NCBI RefSeq assembly: GCF_000472705.1
Contig: NZ_AXAE01000008.1
Span: forward strand, 403,609-467,608
DNA length: 64,000 nt
From: Mesorhizobium erdmanii USDA 3471
GTDB lineage: Bacteria; Pseudomonadota; Alphaproteobacteria; Rhizobiales; Rhizobiaceae
Direction of reading: 5' to 3'
The notes beneath the pieces are model-generated. The model worked only from the letters and a program-made list of their open reading frames with translations, had not been told where the DNA came from and did not search any database. The position numbers and the translations under genes are program-made. This document shows, piece after piece, positions 9,620 to 17,502 of this stretch. Every line of letters begins with the position of its first letter. Position 1 is the stretch's first letter.

Positions 9620-9686
9620 GGGAGTAGGGCAGTAAGGCAATAGGATCGGCAGACATACTGCCCTATTGCCATGTTCCCCTACTGCC
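9620..9686. repeat. inverted repeat between rpsM and rpsK
   Basis: The left arm holds GGGAGTAGGGCAGTAAGGCA followed by ATAGG, and the right arm CCCTATTGCC followed by CCCCTACTGCC, so the two halves are an imperfect inverted copy around a short spacer. Within the left arm GGCAGTA-like units recur. It looks like a small repetitive element inserted in the operon; a long imperfect hairpin would form in the mRNA. Confidence 0.6.
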
Positions 9687-9745
9687 TTCTCCTAGGTGGA
9701 GCCGCTGGCATTACGGCGGTGTAGAGATCAACTGAAAGGACTATC

Positions 9746-10135
9746 ATGGCCAAGGAAGCCGCTCGTGTTCGCCGTCGCGAACGCAAGAATATCTCGTCGG
9801 GCGTTGCCCACGTCAATTCGACCTTCAACAACACGATGATCACCATCACCGACGCGCAGGGCAATTCGATCGCCTGGTCGTCGGCCGGTGCCCAGGGCTT
9901 CAAGGGTTCGCGCAAGTCGACCCCGTTCGCCGCCCAGATGGCCGCCGAGGACGTTGCCAAGAAGGCCCAGGAACACGGCATGCGCATGCTCGAAGTCGAG
10001 GTCTGCGGACCTGGCTCCGGTCGTGAATCGGCACTGCGCGCCCTGCAGGCGGCCGGCTTCACCATCACCTCGATCCGTGATGTGACGCCGATCCCGCACA
10101 ATGGCTGCCGCCCGCGCAAGAAGCGCCGCGTCTAA
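9746..10135 (+). CDS. rpsK: 30S ribosomal protein S11
   Basis: S11 lies on the platform of the small subunit beside the E-site mRNA. The 129-residue product has [39 protein letters not shown] and the C-terminal [15 protein letters not shown], all conserved. A GAAAGGA ribosome binding site precedes the ATG. It lies in the rpsM-rpsK-rpoA-rplQ group; no rpsD is present between rpsK and rpoA, as is usual in this class. Confidence 0.98.
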
Positions 10136-10236
10136 ATTTATCGAACGCCGCGCGAACGCTCACAGGGCGTTCCTCCGCGGTATTCCAGGTCGCCCGCCAC
10201 GATTGGATGGTGGCGGGTCAACGGAAGGAAAGCATC

Positions 10237-11247
10237 ATGATCCAGAAAAATTGGCAGGAACTGATCAAGCCGAACAAGATCGAGTTCTCGTCGAAGAAGA
10301 AGACGCTGACCACGCTGGTCGCCGAGCCGCTCGAGCGCGGCTTTGGCCTCACCCTCGGCAACGCGCTGCGCCGGGTGCTCCTGTCTTCGCTGCGCGGTGC
10401 GGCCGTTACCGCCGTGCAGATCGACGGCGTCCTGCATGAATTCTCGTCCATCGCCGGCGTGCGCGAGGACGTGACCGACATCGTCCTCAACATCAAGGAA
10501 ATCGCCATCCGCATGGAAGGCGATGGCCCCAAGCGCATGGTCGTGCGCAAGCAGGGACCGGGTGCGGTTCTTGCAGGCGACATCCAGACAGTTGGCGACG
10601 TCGAGATTCTTAACCCGGACCACGTCATCTGCACGCTGGACGAGGGCGCTGAAATCCGCATGGAGTTCACCGTCGACACCGGCAAGGGTTACGTGCCGGC
10701 CGAGCGCAACCGCGCCGAGGACGCGCCGATCGGCCTGATCCCGGTCGACAGCCTCTATTCGCCGGTCAAGAAGGTCTCCTACAAGGTCGAGAACACCCGC
10801 GAGGGCCAGGTTCTCGATTATGACAAGCTGACCATGACCATCGAGACCGACGGTTCGATCTCGGGCGAGGACGCGGTGGCTTTCGCCGCCCGCATCCTGC
10901 AGGACCAGCTTGGCCTGTTCGTCAACTTCGACGAGCCGCAGAAGGAAGTCGCGGCGGAAGCCGTCACCGAGCTCGCCTTCAACCCGGCGCTGCTCAAGAA
11001 GGTCGACGAACTCGAGCTTTCGGTGCGTTCGGCCAACTGCCTGAAGAACGACAACATCGTCTACATCGGCGATCTCATCCAGAAGACCGAAGCCGAGATG
11101 CTGCGCACCCCGAACTTCGGCCGCAAGTCGCTGAACGAGATCAAGGAAGTGCTCGCGGCGATGGGCCTCCATCTCGGCATGGAAGTGCCGGACTGGCCGC
11201 CGGAAAACATCGAAGACCTCGCCAAGCGTTACGAAGACCAATATTGA
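10237..11247 (+). CDS. rpoA: RNA polymerase alpha subunit
   Basis: The alpha subunit dimerises to nucleate RNA polymerase and its C-terminal domain contacts UP elements and activators. The ATG giving [17 protein letters not shown] yields 336 residues, the normal rhizobial size; a GTG ten codons upstream also keeps the frame open but the GGAAGGAAAG ribosome binding site favours the ATG. The N-terminal domain has [19 protein letters not shown], and the C-terminal domain has [17 protein letters not shown] and [14 protein letters not shown]. Confidence 0.98.
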
Positions 11248-11351
11248 GCATGAATTCCAAGGATCGGCGGCGTGGGCCGCCCGATCCGACGGTCATGCGG
11301 AAAACCATCAGGGGCCGCGGCCTCTTGAACAACTGAAGAAGGAAAAGAGCC

Positions 11352-11780
11352 ATGCGCCACGGTTTCAAAGGCCGCCGCTTCGCCCGAAGCATTAGCCATC
11401 GCAAGTCGATGTTCGCCAACCTCGCCGTGTCGCTGCTCGAGCACGAGCAGATCGTCACCACCCTGCCGAAGGCGAAGGACCTGCGTCCGATCGTCGAGAA
11501 GCTGGTGACGCTCGGCAAGCGCGGCGACCTGCACGCCCGCCGCCAGGTCATTGCCCAGATCGGCAATGAAGGCGTCGTCAAGCGCCTGTTCGACACGATC
11601 GCGCCGCGCTACGCCAACCGCAATGGCGGCTACCTGCGCATCATGAAGGCGGGCTTCCGTCACGGCGACAATGCCGCGATGGCCGTCATCGAATTCGTCG
11701 ATCGCGACACCTCGGCCAAGGGCGCCGGCGACCGCGCCCGCATCGAAGCCGAAGGCACCGACGAGGCCGCAGCCGCATAA
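11352..11780 (+). CDS. rplQ: 50S ribosomal protein L17
   Basis: The 142-residue product has the L17 N-terminus [20 protein letters not shown] and the [20 protein letters not shown] core. The C-terminal Ala/Glu-rich tail is an alphaproteobacterial extension. It is the last gene of the cluster and is followed within 25 bases by a strong intrinsic terminator. Confidence 0.98.
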   Translation: MRHGFKGRRFARSISHRKSMFANLAVSLLEHEQIVTTLPKAKDLRPIVEKLVTLGKRGDLHARRQVIAQIGNEGVVKRLFDTIAPRYANRNGGYLRIMKAGFRHGDNAAMAVIEFVDRDTSAKGAGDRARIEAEGTDEAAAA

Positions 11781-11804
11781 GGCTCGGTCTTTCCGGAGAG
11801 AACT

Positions 11805-11829
11805 AAAGGGGCCTGCGGGCCCCTTTTTT
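11805..11829 (+). terminator. intrinsic terminator after rplQ
   Basis: The nine-base stem AAAGGGGCC / GGCCCCTTT with a TGCG loop runs directly into a T-tract. It closes the rpsM-rplQ transcription unit. The convergent gene on the other strand ends immediately beyond it. Confidence 0.9.
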
Positions 11830-11834
11830 GTTCG

Positions 11835-12452
11835 TCAGGTTTGCCGTCCATCGGCCAGCGCCAGGTACTGGCTTCCGCTCAACAGCTTCCAATCGAATGC
11901 ACCCGGTACCTCTTCAGTCTTCGGGTGCGGGTATGAATAGATACTGTCGAGGACGGCTCGGGAGTCGATTTTCGCCATCGATTGCGACGGGGAGGACGCG
12001 CTCAAATATGCTTCGGCGTCTTGGTCGGCGATGAAGTCGGTGGGCACATGAAAATGCATCTGGATAGTTCCGGCGCAGATATTCATCCCGATGTCATAGC
12101 CGGACGCGGCGTAGAAAACCTTGGCCTGATCTGGTGTCCAAAGGCCGGCCTCCAGGAACTCTGATGGCTTTGTCTTTCCGCTGAAGCCGTCGAGGGAAAG
12201 TACCAAGCGATCGGTGAGAGCCTCCAAATCGCCTTTGAGGTAACCGGCCTCTTCGATTTGAAACCAGTTCATCCGGTAAGGCGGCTCGACATCAAAGGAG
12301 ATTTCGAGTTTTCCGAACGTCCAGTAGTCCGGTTCGGCATGCTCAGGTATGCCGATCACGTCGGCAATCTCGGCCATTGTCATATCAGGAGAGACCGCAC
12401 CCAATCTGCCGGTCTTCAAAAAGTCACGGAATGACACCAGTTGTGTTTTCAT
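11835..12452 (-). CDS. hypothetical protein, immunity-protein-like
   Basis: The 205-residue product has no signal peptide or membrane segment. The N-terminal third (FRDFLKTGRLGAVSPDMTMA then VIGIPEH and YWTFGKLEISF) resembles small orphan proteins often found as immunity-like genes, in which a predicted helix is followed by a YGxLEI/F beta strand. A TTG nine codons upstream could extend it; the ATG is preferred but has no strong ribosome binding site. It is alone between the ribosomal cluster and the protease gene, with no toxin visible. The function is unknown. Confidence 0.65.
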   Translation of the reverse strand: MKTQLVSFRDFLKTGRLGAVSPDMTMAEIADVIGIPEHAEPDYWTFGKLEISFDVEPPYRMNWFQIEEAGYLKGDLEALTDRLVLSLDGFSGKTKPSEFLEAGLWTPDQAKVFYAASGYDIGMNICAGTIQMHFHVPTDFIADQDAEAYLSASSPSQSMAKIDSRAVLDSIYSYPHPKTEEVPGAFDWKLLSGSQYLALADGRQT

Positions 12453-12591
12453 GAGGTCCGGCGAGGTTTTCGGTTTCAAGTTCAGCTGTAGCTCTTTTGC
12501 TGCTAAAAATAATCGGATTTCAGGGGCTTAGCCTTTCATTTTGCACAATCGTCGGGACAATGCGCCCGAACTTGCCTTGGAGGATTCGCGA

Positions 12592-14088
12592 ATGCGCGCC
12601 AAAAGACTGTCCCTTGTTCTGCTCTGCGCCTTCATGGTGTTCGCAGCCGCGCCGGCAGTGAGGCAAGCGCTTGCCGAGGACGCCGCCGCTCCCAAGGCTG
12701 ATCCTGGTCTCTCCGATGTGCTGACCGACCTGTTGCACGGCGTCGAGGGCGAAAACTCGACCTCCGGCCCGGACAAGCGGGTGCCGTTCGGCCGCGAGGA
12801 AGTGCAGCTCTCGTTCGCTCCTCTGGTCAAGCAGACCGCGCCCGCCGTGGTCAACGTCTATGCATCGCAGACAGCCAAGGTGACGTCGCCTTTTGAGGGC
12901 GACCCGTTCTTCGAGGAGTTTTTCGGCCGTGCGCAGCCGCGCGCGCAGTCGTCGCTGGGATCGGGCGTGCTCGTCGATCCGAGCGGCGTCGTCGTCACCA
13001 ACTTCCACGTCATCAAGGATGCCGATGAGGTCAAGGTGGCAACCGCCGATGGCCGTGAATTCACCAGCAAGGTCATGCTCAAGGACGAAACGCTGGATCT
13101 CGCCGTGCTCAAGATCGAATCCGACAAGCCGTTCCCGGTCATCGCCATTGGCGATTCCGACGCGCTCGAGGTCGGCGACCTGGTGCTGGCCATCGGCAAT
13201 CCCTTCGGCGTCGGCCAGACCACCACCAGCGGCATCGTCTCCGCATTGGCCCGCAGCCATATCGGCGTCTCGGATTCGGGCTATTTCATCCAGACCGACG
13301 CCGCCATCAATCCCGGCAATTCCGGCGGCGCGCTGATCAACATGGGCGGCCAGCTGGTTGGCATCAATACCGCTATCTACAGCCGCAGCGGCGGCTCGAT
13401 CGGCATCGGCTTTGCCATCCCCGCCAACATGGTGCGGGCTTTCGCCGATGCCGCCAAGGCAGGTCTCGACTTCTTCGAACGCCCCTATATCGGCGCCGAG
13501 TTCGAAGCGGTGACGCCGCAGATCGCCGAATCGCTCGGTATGGAAAAGCCGACCGGGGCTCTTGTCTCTTCTGTCGAGGCCACGGGACCTGCCGGCAAGG
13601 CGGGGCTGAAGGCGGGCGATGTCGTGCTGCAGATCAACGGCAAGCCCGTCGAGAGCATCGAGGCGCTGGACTATCGCATGGCGACGCTGTCGATCGGCAC
13701 CAAGGCGAATTTCGCCATCCTGACCAAGGGCCAGCATGCCGCCATGGACATTGCGCTGGAGCGCGCGCCGGAGGGTGCAAAAGCCACGGAAGTGACGCTG
13801 CATGGCCGCAGCCCGTTCTCGGGCGCCAAGGTCGCCGAACTGTCGCCGCGGCTTGCGCAGAAGCTCGGCCTGCGCACCGACCTCAAGGGCGTGACGGTGA
13901 TCGACATCAACCGTGATTCGCCGGCCGCCGATTTCGGCTTCCAGCCGGGCGACATCGTGCGCGAGGTCAACGGCACCACCATCGACACCGCCGCGACGCT
14001 GGCGCAGATAGCCCAGCAGGATACGCGCTGGTGGCGCTTTACCGTCGAGCGCGGCGGGCAGATACTGCGCCAGGTGTTGCGCTATTAA
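12592..14088 (+). CDS. Do-type periplasmic serine endoprotease (DegP/HtrA family)
   Basis: This protein should degrade or refold misfolded envelope proteins. It is 498 residues with a signal peptide ending near QALAEDA. The catalytic triad is visible: H139 in VTNFHVIKD, D169 in LDLAVLKI and S244 in NPGNSGGAL. Two PDZ domains follow: one with LVSSVEATGPAGKAGLKAGD, and a second near the C-terminus with VIDINRDSPAADFGFQPGD. The ATG after TTGGAGGATT is preferred over an upstream TTG because it exposes a normal signal peptide. Rhizobia have several paralogues, so the exact name is uncertain. Confidence 0.93.
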   Translation: MRAKRLSLVLLCAFMVFAAAPAVRQALAEDAAAPKADPGLSDVLTDLLHGVEGENSTSGPDKRVPFGREEVQLSFAPLVKQTAPAVVNVYASQTAKVTSPFEGDPFFEEFFGRAQPRAQSSLGSGVLVDPSGVVVTNFHVIKDADEVKVATADGREFTSKVMLKDETLDLAVLKIESDKPFPVIAIGDSDALEVGDLVLAIGNPFGVGQTTTSGIVSALARSHIGVSDSGYFIQTDAAINPGNSGGALINMGGQLVGINTAIYSRSGGSIGIGFAIPANMVRAFADAAKAGLDFFERPYIGAEFEAVTPQIAESLGMEKPTGALVSSVEATGPAGKAGLKAGDVVLQINGKPVESIEALDYRMATLSIGTKANFAILTKGQHAAMDIALERAPEGAKATEVTLHGRSPFSGAKVAELSPRLAQKLGLRTDLKGVTVIDINRDSPAADFGFQPGDIVREVNGTTIDTAATLAQIAQQDTRWWRFTVERGGQILRQVLRY

Positions 14089-14109
14089 GCTGATCGCCCC
14101 ATCTTCAGA

Positions 14110-14154
14110 GCATGATCCCGAAAAGTGGGAACCGGTTTTCGTATAAGATCATGC
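14110..14154. repeat. palindromic intergenic repeat (GCATGATC family)
   Basis: Outer arms GCATGATC and GATCATGC enclose CCCGAAAAGTGGGAACCGGT and TTTCG. The same arms and CCCGAAAAGT core are at 5478 and 50946. It lies between the protease gene and rarA, and GATCATGCTCC occurs again just downstream, so the region may be two fused copies. Confidence 0.75.
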
Positions 14155-14194
14155 TCCAAAAAGAGAGCGATCATGCTCCAACCAGAAGACCTAC

Positions 14195-15502
14195 ATGGCC
14201 GATCTGTTCAGTGTCGATGAACCGGAGAAGGCGCCGCCCGGGCGGCCGCTTGCCGACCGGTTGCGGCCGAGGCACCTTGGCGAGGTCGTCGGCCAGGAGC
14301 ACCTGACCGGTCCCGATGGCGCCCTGACCCGTTTGATCGGCTCTGGTTCGCTCGGCTCGATGATCTTCTGGGGCCCCCCCGGAACCGGCAAGACCACGGT
14401 GGCGAGGCTGCTCGCCGGCGAGACCAGCCTTGCCTTCGAGCAGATATCGGCGGTCTTCTCCGGCGTCGCTGACCTGAAGAAGGTGTTCGAGGCGGCCAAG
14501 CTGCGCCGCGCCAACGGCCGCCAGACCCTGCTTTTCGTCGACGAGATCCATCGCTTCAACCGCGCCCAGCAGGATTCCTTTCTCCCTGTCATGGAGGATG
14601 GGACGGTTGTCCTAGTTGGCGCGACAACCGAGAATCCATCCTTCGAACTGAACGCCGCCTTGCTGTCGCGCGCGCGCGTCATGGTCTTTCATTCGCTTGG
14701 CGAGGAGAGCATCGCCAAGTTGATGATGCGCGCGGAGGAGACGGAGGGCAGGGCGCTTCCGCTCGACGAAGACGCGCGGGTGATGCTGATCCGCATGAGC
14801 GATGGCGATGGACGCGCCTCGCTGACGCTCGCCGAGGAAGTCTGGCGTGCCGCCAAGCCTGGCGAGGTCTTCGATCCCGAAGGGCTGCAGCGCATCGTGC
14901 AGCGCCGCGCGCCAATTTACGACAAGGGCCAGGACGGCCACTACAATTTGATCTCGGCGCTGCACAAATCGGTGCGTGGCTCCGATCCCGATGCCGCACT
15001 CTACTATCTCGCCCGCATGTTCGATGCCGGCGAGGATCCGCTCTATCTCGGCCGCCGGCTGGTGCGCATGGCGATGGAGGACATCGGCCTTGCCGATCCG
15101 CAGGCGCTGGTCATCGCCAACGCCGCCAAGGACGCCTATGACTATCTGGGCTCGCCGGAGGGCGAACTCGCCTTTGCCGAGGCCACCGTCTATCTCGCCA
15201 CCGCGCCCAAATCCAATGCCGTCTACACTGCCTTCAAGGCGGCCACGCGCGCTGCCAAGGAGCATGGCTCGCTGCTGCCGCCCAAGCATATCCTCAACGC
15301 GCCGACCAAGCTGATGAAGGAAGAGGATTACGGCGCTGGCTACCGCTACGATCACGATGAGCCGGATGCTTTTTCGGGTCAGGACTATTTTCCGGAGAAG
15401 ATGGGCCGCCAGACCTTCTATGATCCGCCTGAGCGCGGCTTCGAGCGCGATATCCGCAAGCGGCTCGACTATTGGGCGAAGCTGCGCAAAGAGCGGGAAT
15501 AG
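14195..15502 (+). CDS. rarA: replication-associated recombination protein A (MgsA/RarA AAA+ ATPase)
   Basis: RarA is a clamp-loader-like AAA+ ATPase that acts at stalled replication forks with SSB. The 435-residue product has the Walker A GPPGTGKTT at residues 60-68 and Walker B LLFVDEIHRF near 113-121. Sensor 1 is in GATTENPSFELNAALLSR, and the C-terminal RarA domain has YHYDHDEP-like YRYDHDEPDAFSGQDYFPE. The ribosome binding site is weak. The downstream DUF930 gene starts just beyond or slightly inside its end. Confidence 0.95.
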   Translation: MADLFSVDEPEKAPPGRPLADRLRPRHLGEVVGQEHLTGPDGALTRLIGSGSLGSMIFWGPPGTGKTTVARLLAGETSLAFEQISAVFSGVADLKKVFEAAKLRRANGRQTLLFVDEIHRFNRAQQDSFLPVMEDGTVVLVGATTENPSFELNAALLSRARVMVFHSLGEESIAKLMMRAEETEGRALPLDEDARVMLIRMSDGDGRASLTLAEEVWRAAKPGEVFDPEGLQRIVQRRAPIYDKGQDGHYNLISALHKSVRGSDPDAALYYLARMFDAGEDPLYLGRRLVRMAMEDIGLADPQALVIANAAKDAYDYLGSPEGELAFAEATVYLATAPKSNAVYTAFKAATRAAKEHGSLLPPKHILNAPTKLMKEEDYGAGYRYDHDEPDAFSGQDYFPEKMGRQTFYDPPERGFERDIRKRLDYWAKLRKERE

Positions 15503-15519
15503 CAGGCTTGCGTGGCCCG

Positions 15520-16197
15520 GTGGTCGTGACGCTTCGAAGCGAGGCCTCGCCTTGGGGCATTTCAACCTCGGTCGTTCTCCACGCGATGCTCGCCGCCACG
15601 CTGGCGCTTATGCCGCTGCCAAAACGGCCGAAGCGGCTGGAAGAGGAGCGGGTGTCGGTCGACATTCTGACGCCGCGGCAGTTCGAGGCCTCGACAAGGC
15701 CGCCGTCGGCACCGGCTCCCTCTCCAGTGCCTGAGGCTCGAGCCCCGACGCTCCCATCAGCGCCGCCACCGGCCCCGAGTGTTCCTCAACCTCGACAGCC
15801 CACCGCTCCGGCGATGATCCGGCCGACCCAAATGCTGTCAGCCAAGACGCTTGCCGATCCGCGCAGCCGGCAGGCGCGCGCCGATCTCAAGACCTTCGCT
15901 TCCGACGAGCGCATGGTGCAATTGTGTAATCTGGAGGCCATGGACCAGATTCGGCATTGGCGCGCGGACTTTCAGCCAGAGCGCGTCGTGCCTTACGCGA
16001 CGGCCGAGGAGAAAGTCGGAGGCACCACAATCGCCGCCGACGGCGCGGCTTTTCGCAGCCGTAGAAACTGGTATAATCTAAAATTCAAATGCCAGCTCGC
16101 ATCAGACGGCGCAAGCGTCATCGGCTTTGAGTTCCTGGTCGGCGATCCCGTGGCCAGGGAAAAATGGGACGAGCTCGGCTTGCCGGCGGTGCATTGA
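15520..16197 (+). CDS. DUF930 protein with TonB-like N-terminal architecture
   Basis: About 225 residues. The N-terminus has a single hydrophobic segment (STSVVLHAMLAATLALM), then a basic stretch and a long Pro/Ala-rich spacer. The C-terminal half is the DUF930 domain with SRQARADLKTFASDERMVQL, CNLEAMDQIRHW and FRSRRNWYNLKFKC. The topology resembles TonB or TolA: membrane anchor, extended periplasmic spacer, folded end. The start is uncertain: the frame is open back into rarA at 15472, and GTG 15520, GTG 15526 or TTG 15508 are all possible. No function is established for the domain. Confidence 0.85.
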   Translation: MVVTLRSEASPWGISTSVVLHAMLAATLALMPLPKRPKRLEEERVSVDILTPRQFEASTRPPSAPAPSPVPEARAPTLPSAPPPAPSVPQPRQPTAPAMIRPTQMLSAKTLADPRSRQARADLKTFASDERMVQLCNLEAMDQIRHWRADFQPERVVPYATAEEKVGGTTIAADGAAFRSRRNWYNLKFKCQLASDGASVIGFEFLVGDPVAREKWDELGLPAVH

Positions 16198-16355
16198 CGG
16201 AAGCCGGCAAATTTCACCAGGCAACTGCCAAGCCACAAAGTCGTGGCGTTGTGCGGCGACCCAAAAAACCTTATCAAGGCGCACGACCGGGCGGTGGTCG
16301 TTGCCGTGATTTGGCACACTCATTCGCAACAGGATCGCGCTCGGCGCGTGGAAAA

Positions 16356-17186
16356 ATGACAAAAGCTCTTCGCAAATCCCTTCGCAAATTCGCCATCGCC
16401 GTACCGCTTCTCGCCCTTGGCTTCTATTTCATCCCCATCCTGACGTCGATCTTCATCGTTTGCGGCCTGATCGACGTGCTGCGCAACGACAGGAAGGATC
16501 TGGCGCTGTTCTCGGGCTACTTCCTTGGCAACGGCCTGTTCACCTGGCTGCTGTCGCCCTTCAACCTGCTGGTCGATCTGCTTTGCTACCGGAACCCCGG
16601 TGTCTGGAAGCTGGAGCAGTTTCCGGAAGACTATCAGCGCGAGGTCAATGAGGTCCTGGACATCTTCAAGGCCCGCAAGGACGAGATCATCGCCGACATC
16701 GACGCCAATTTCGGCGCCGGCCGGCGCGGCATGTATGTCTACCAGTGGTACGGCAAGCACAAGATCGACAACGTCGCCGAGTTCAACAAGGACTTCAAAT
16801 ACATCAAGACCATCGCTGTATCGGTCTTCAGCAAACGCGAATCGACCTCCTGGCATTTCGGTCCGCTGCGGCTCAGCCTGCGCATCCTCTACAACCTGAT
16901 CCCGGTCAAAGCCGAAATCTTCGTCGAGTGCGGCAACGTCAAGAACTACTGGTATGACAATCCGCAGTTCATTTTCGACGACACGCTGCTGCACCGCTCG
17001 GTCAACGAATATGACGGCCGCCGCTACTGCGTGTTCATGGACATTATCAGGCCGTCCCCATTCCCGAGATTGATAGCAGGCATGCTCGCTGTTGTCTCCG
17101 TCAGCGTCGAGCGCATCAATTCGATGTTCTACAAGAACTGGAAGATGATCGGCTCGACCAAGCCCAAGAAGGTCGAAACCACCTGA
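16356..17186 (+). CDS. membrane-anchored aspartyl/asparaginyl beta-hydroxylase family protein
   Basis: The 276-residue product has one or two N-terminal membrane segments (AIAVPLLALGFYFIPILTSI, then FLGNGLFTWLLSPF) followed by a cytoplasmic-type domain. Near the C-terminus, FIFDDTLLHRSVNEYDGRR and VFMDIIRPSPFPRL match the distal His/Arg motif of the Asp/Asn beta-hydroxylase (LpxO-like) fold, and WHFGPLRLSLRI matches the first His motif loosely. Related enzymes hydroxylate lipid A acyl chains, but the substrate here is unknown. The frame is open upstream; the ATG after GTGGAAAA gives a standard N-terminus. Confidence 0.75.
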   Translation: MTKALRKSLRKFAIAVPLLALGFYFIPILTSIFIVCGLIDVLRNDRKDLALFSGYFLGNGLFTWLLSPFNLLVDLLCYRNPGVWKLEQFPEDYQREVNEVLDIFKARKDEIIADIDANFGAGRRGMYVYQWYGKHKIDNVAEFNKDFKYIKTIAVSVFSKRESTSWHFGPLRLSLRILYNLIPVKAEIFVECGNVKNYWYDNPQFIFDDTLLHRSVNEYDGRRYCVFMDIIRPSPFPRLIAGMLAVVSVSVERINSMFYKNWKMIGSTKPKKVETT

Positions 17187-17502
17187 GCTGAAATCGCCGA
17201 CGCTGCCGGTTCTACCGGCAGCGTGCCAGTGTGCGAGGCCTGGTCATCTTTGCCGGCTTCTCACGTATCGCTTCGATATATATCACTTAAGCATAATATA
17301 TAGAGCGACCGCCTGGAAGGGTATGTTCTTCGGCGGTATTTCAGCGCGCGGTCAACACTTGCGATGTCCGCGCATTCAAGTATAAATCCTCTTCAAGGCA
17401 GCATCGATAATTCCTCACGGGAATTTTTCCGATTCTCGTTTGGCAGAGAAGCTCCCAGATACATTAGAAATATCTAAAATTTGACTGGAGCAGATCCGTC
17501 TC
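17187..17502. other. AT-rich intergenic stretch, no gene
   Basis: This stretch is visibly richer in A and T than its neighbours, with runs such as ATATATCACTTAAGC and ATAATATATAGAG. It holds one plausible promoter and no coding frame or RNA gene that I recognise. The change in composition begins here and continues into the next gene. Confidence 0.6.
17359..17386 (+). promoter_or_regulatory. predicted promoter upstream of the glycosyltransferase-like gene
   Basis: TTGCGA and TATAAA are separated by 16 bases, about 120 bases before the next gene. The match to a vegetative promoter is reasonable but rests on pattern only. Confidence 0.35.

Noticed and set aside
9082..9672. 196-codon minus-strand frame opposite rpsM
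   Set aside because: It spans a known gene and an intergenic repeat; the leucine/tyrosine-rich start comes from the repeat itself.
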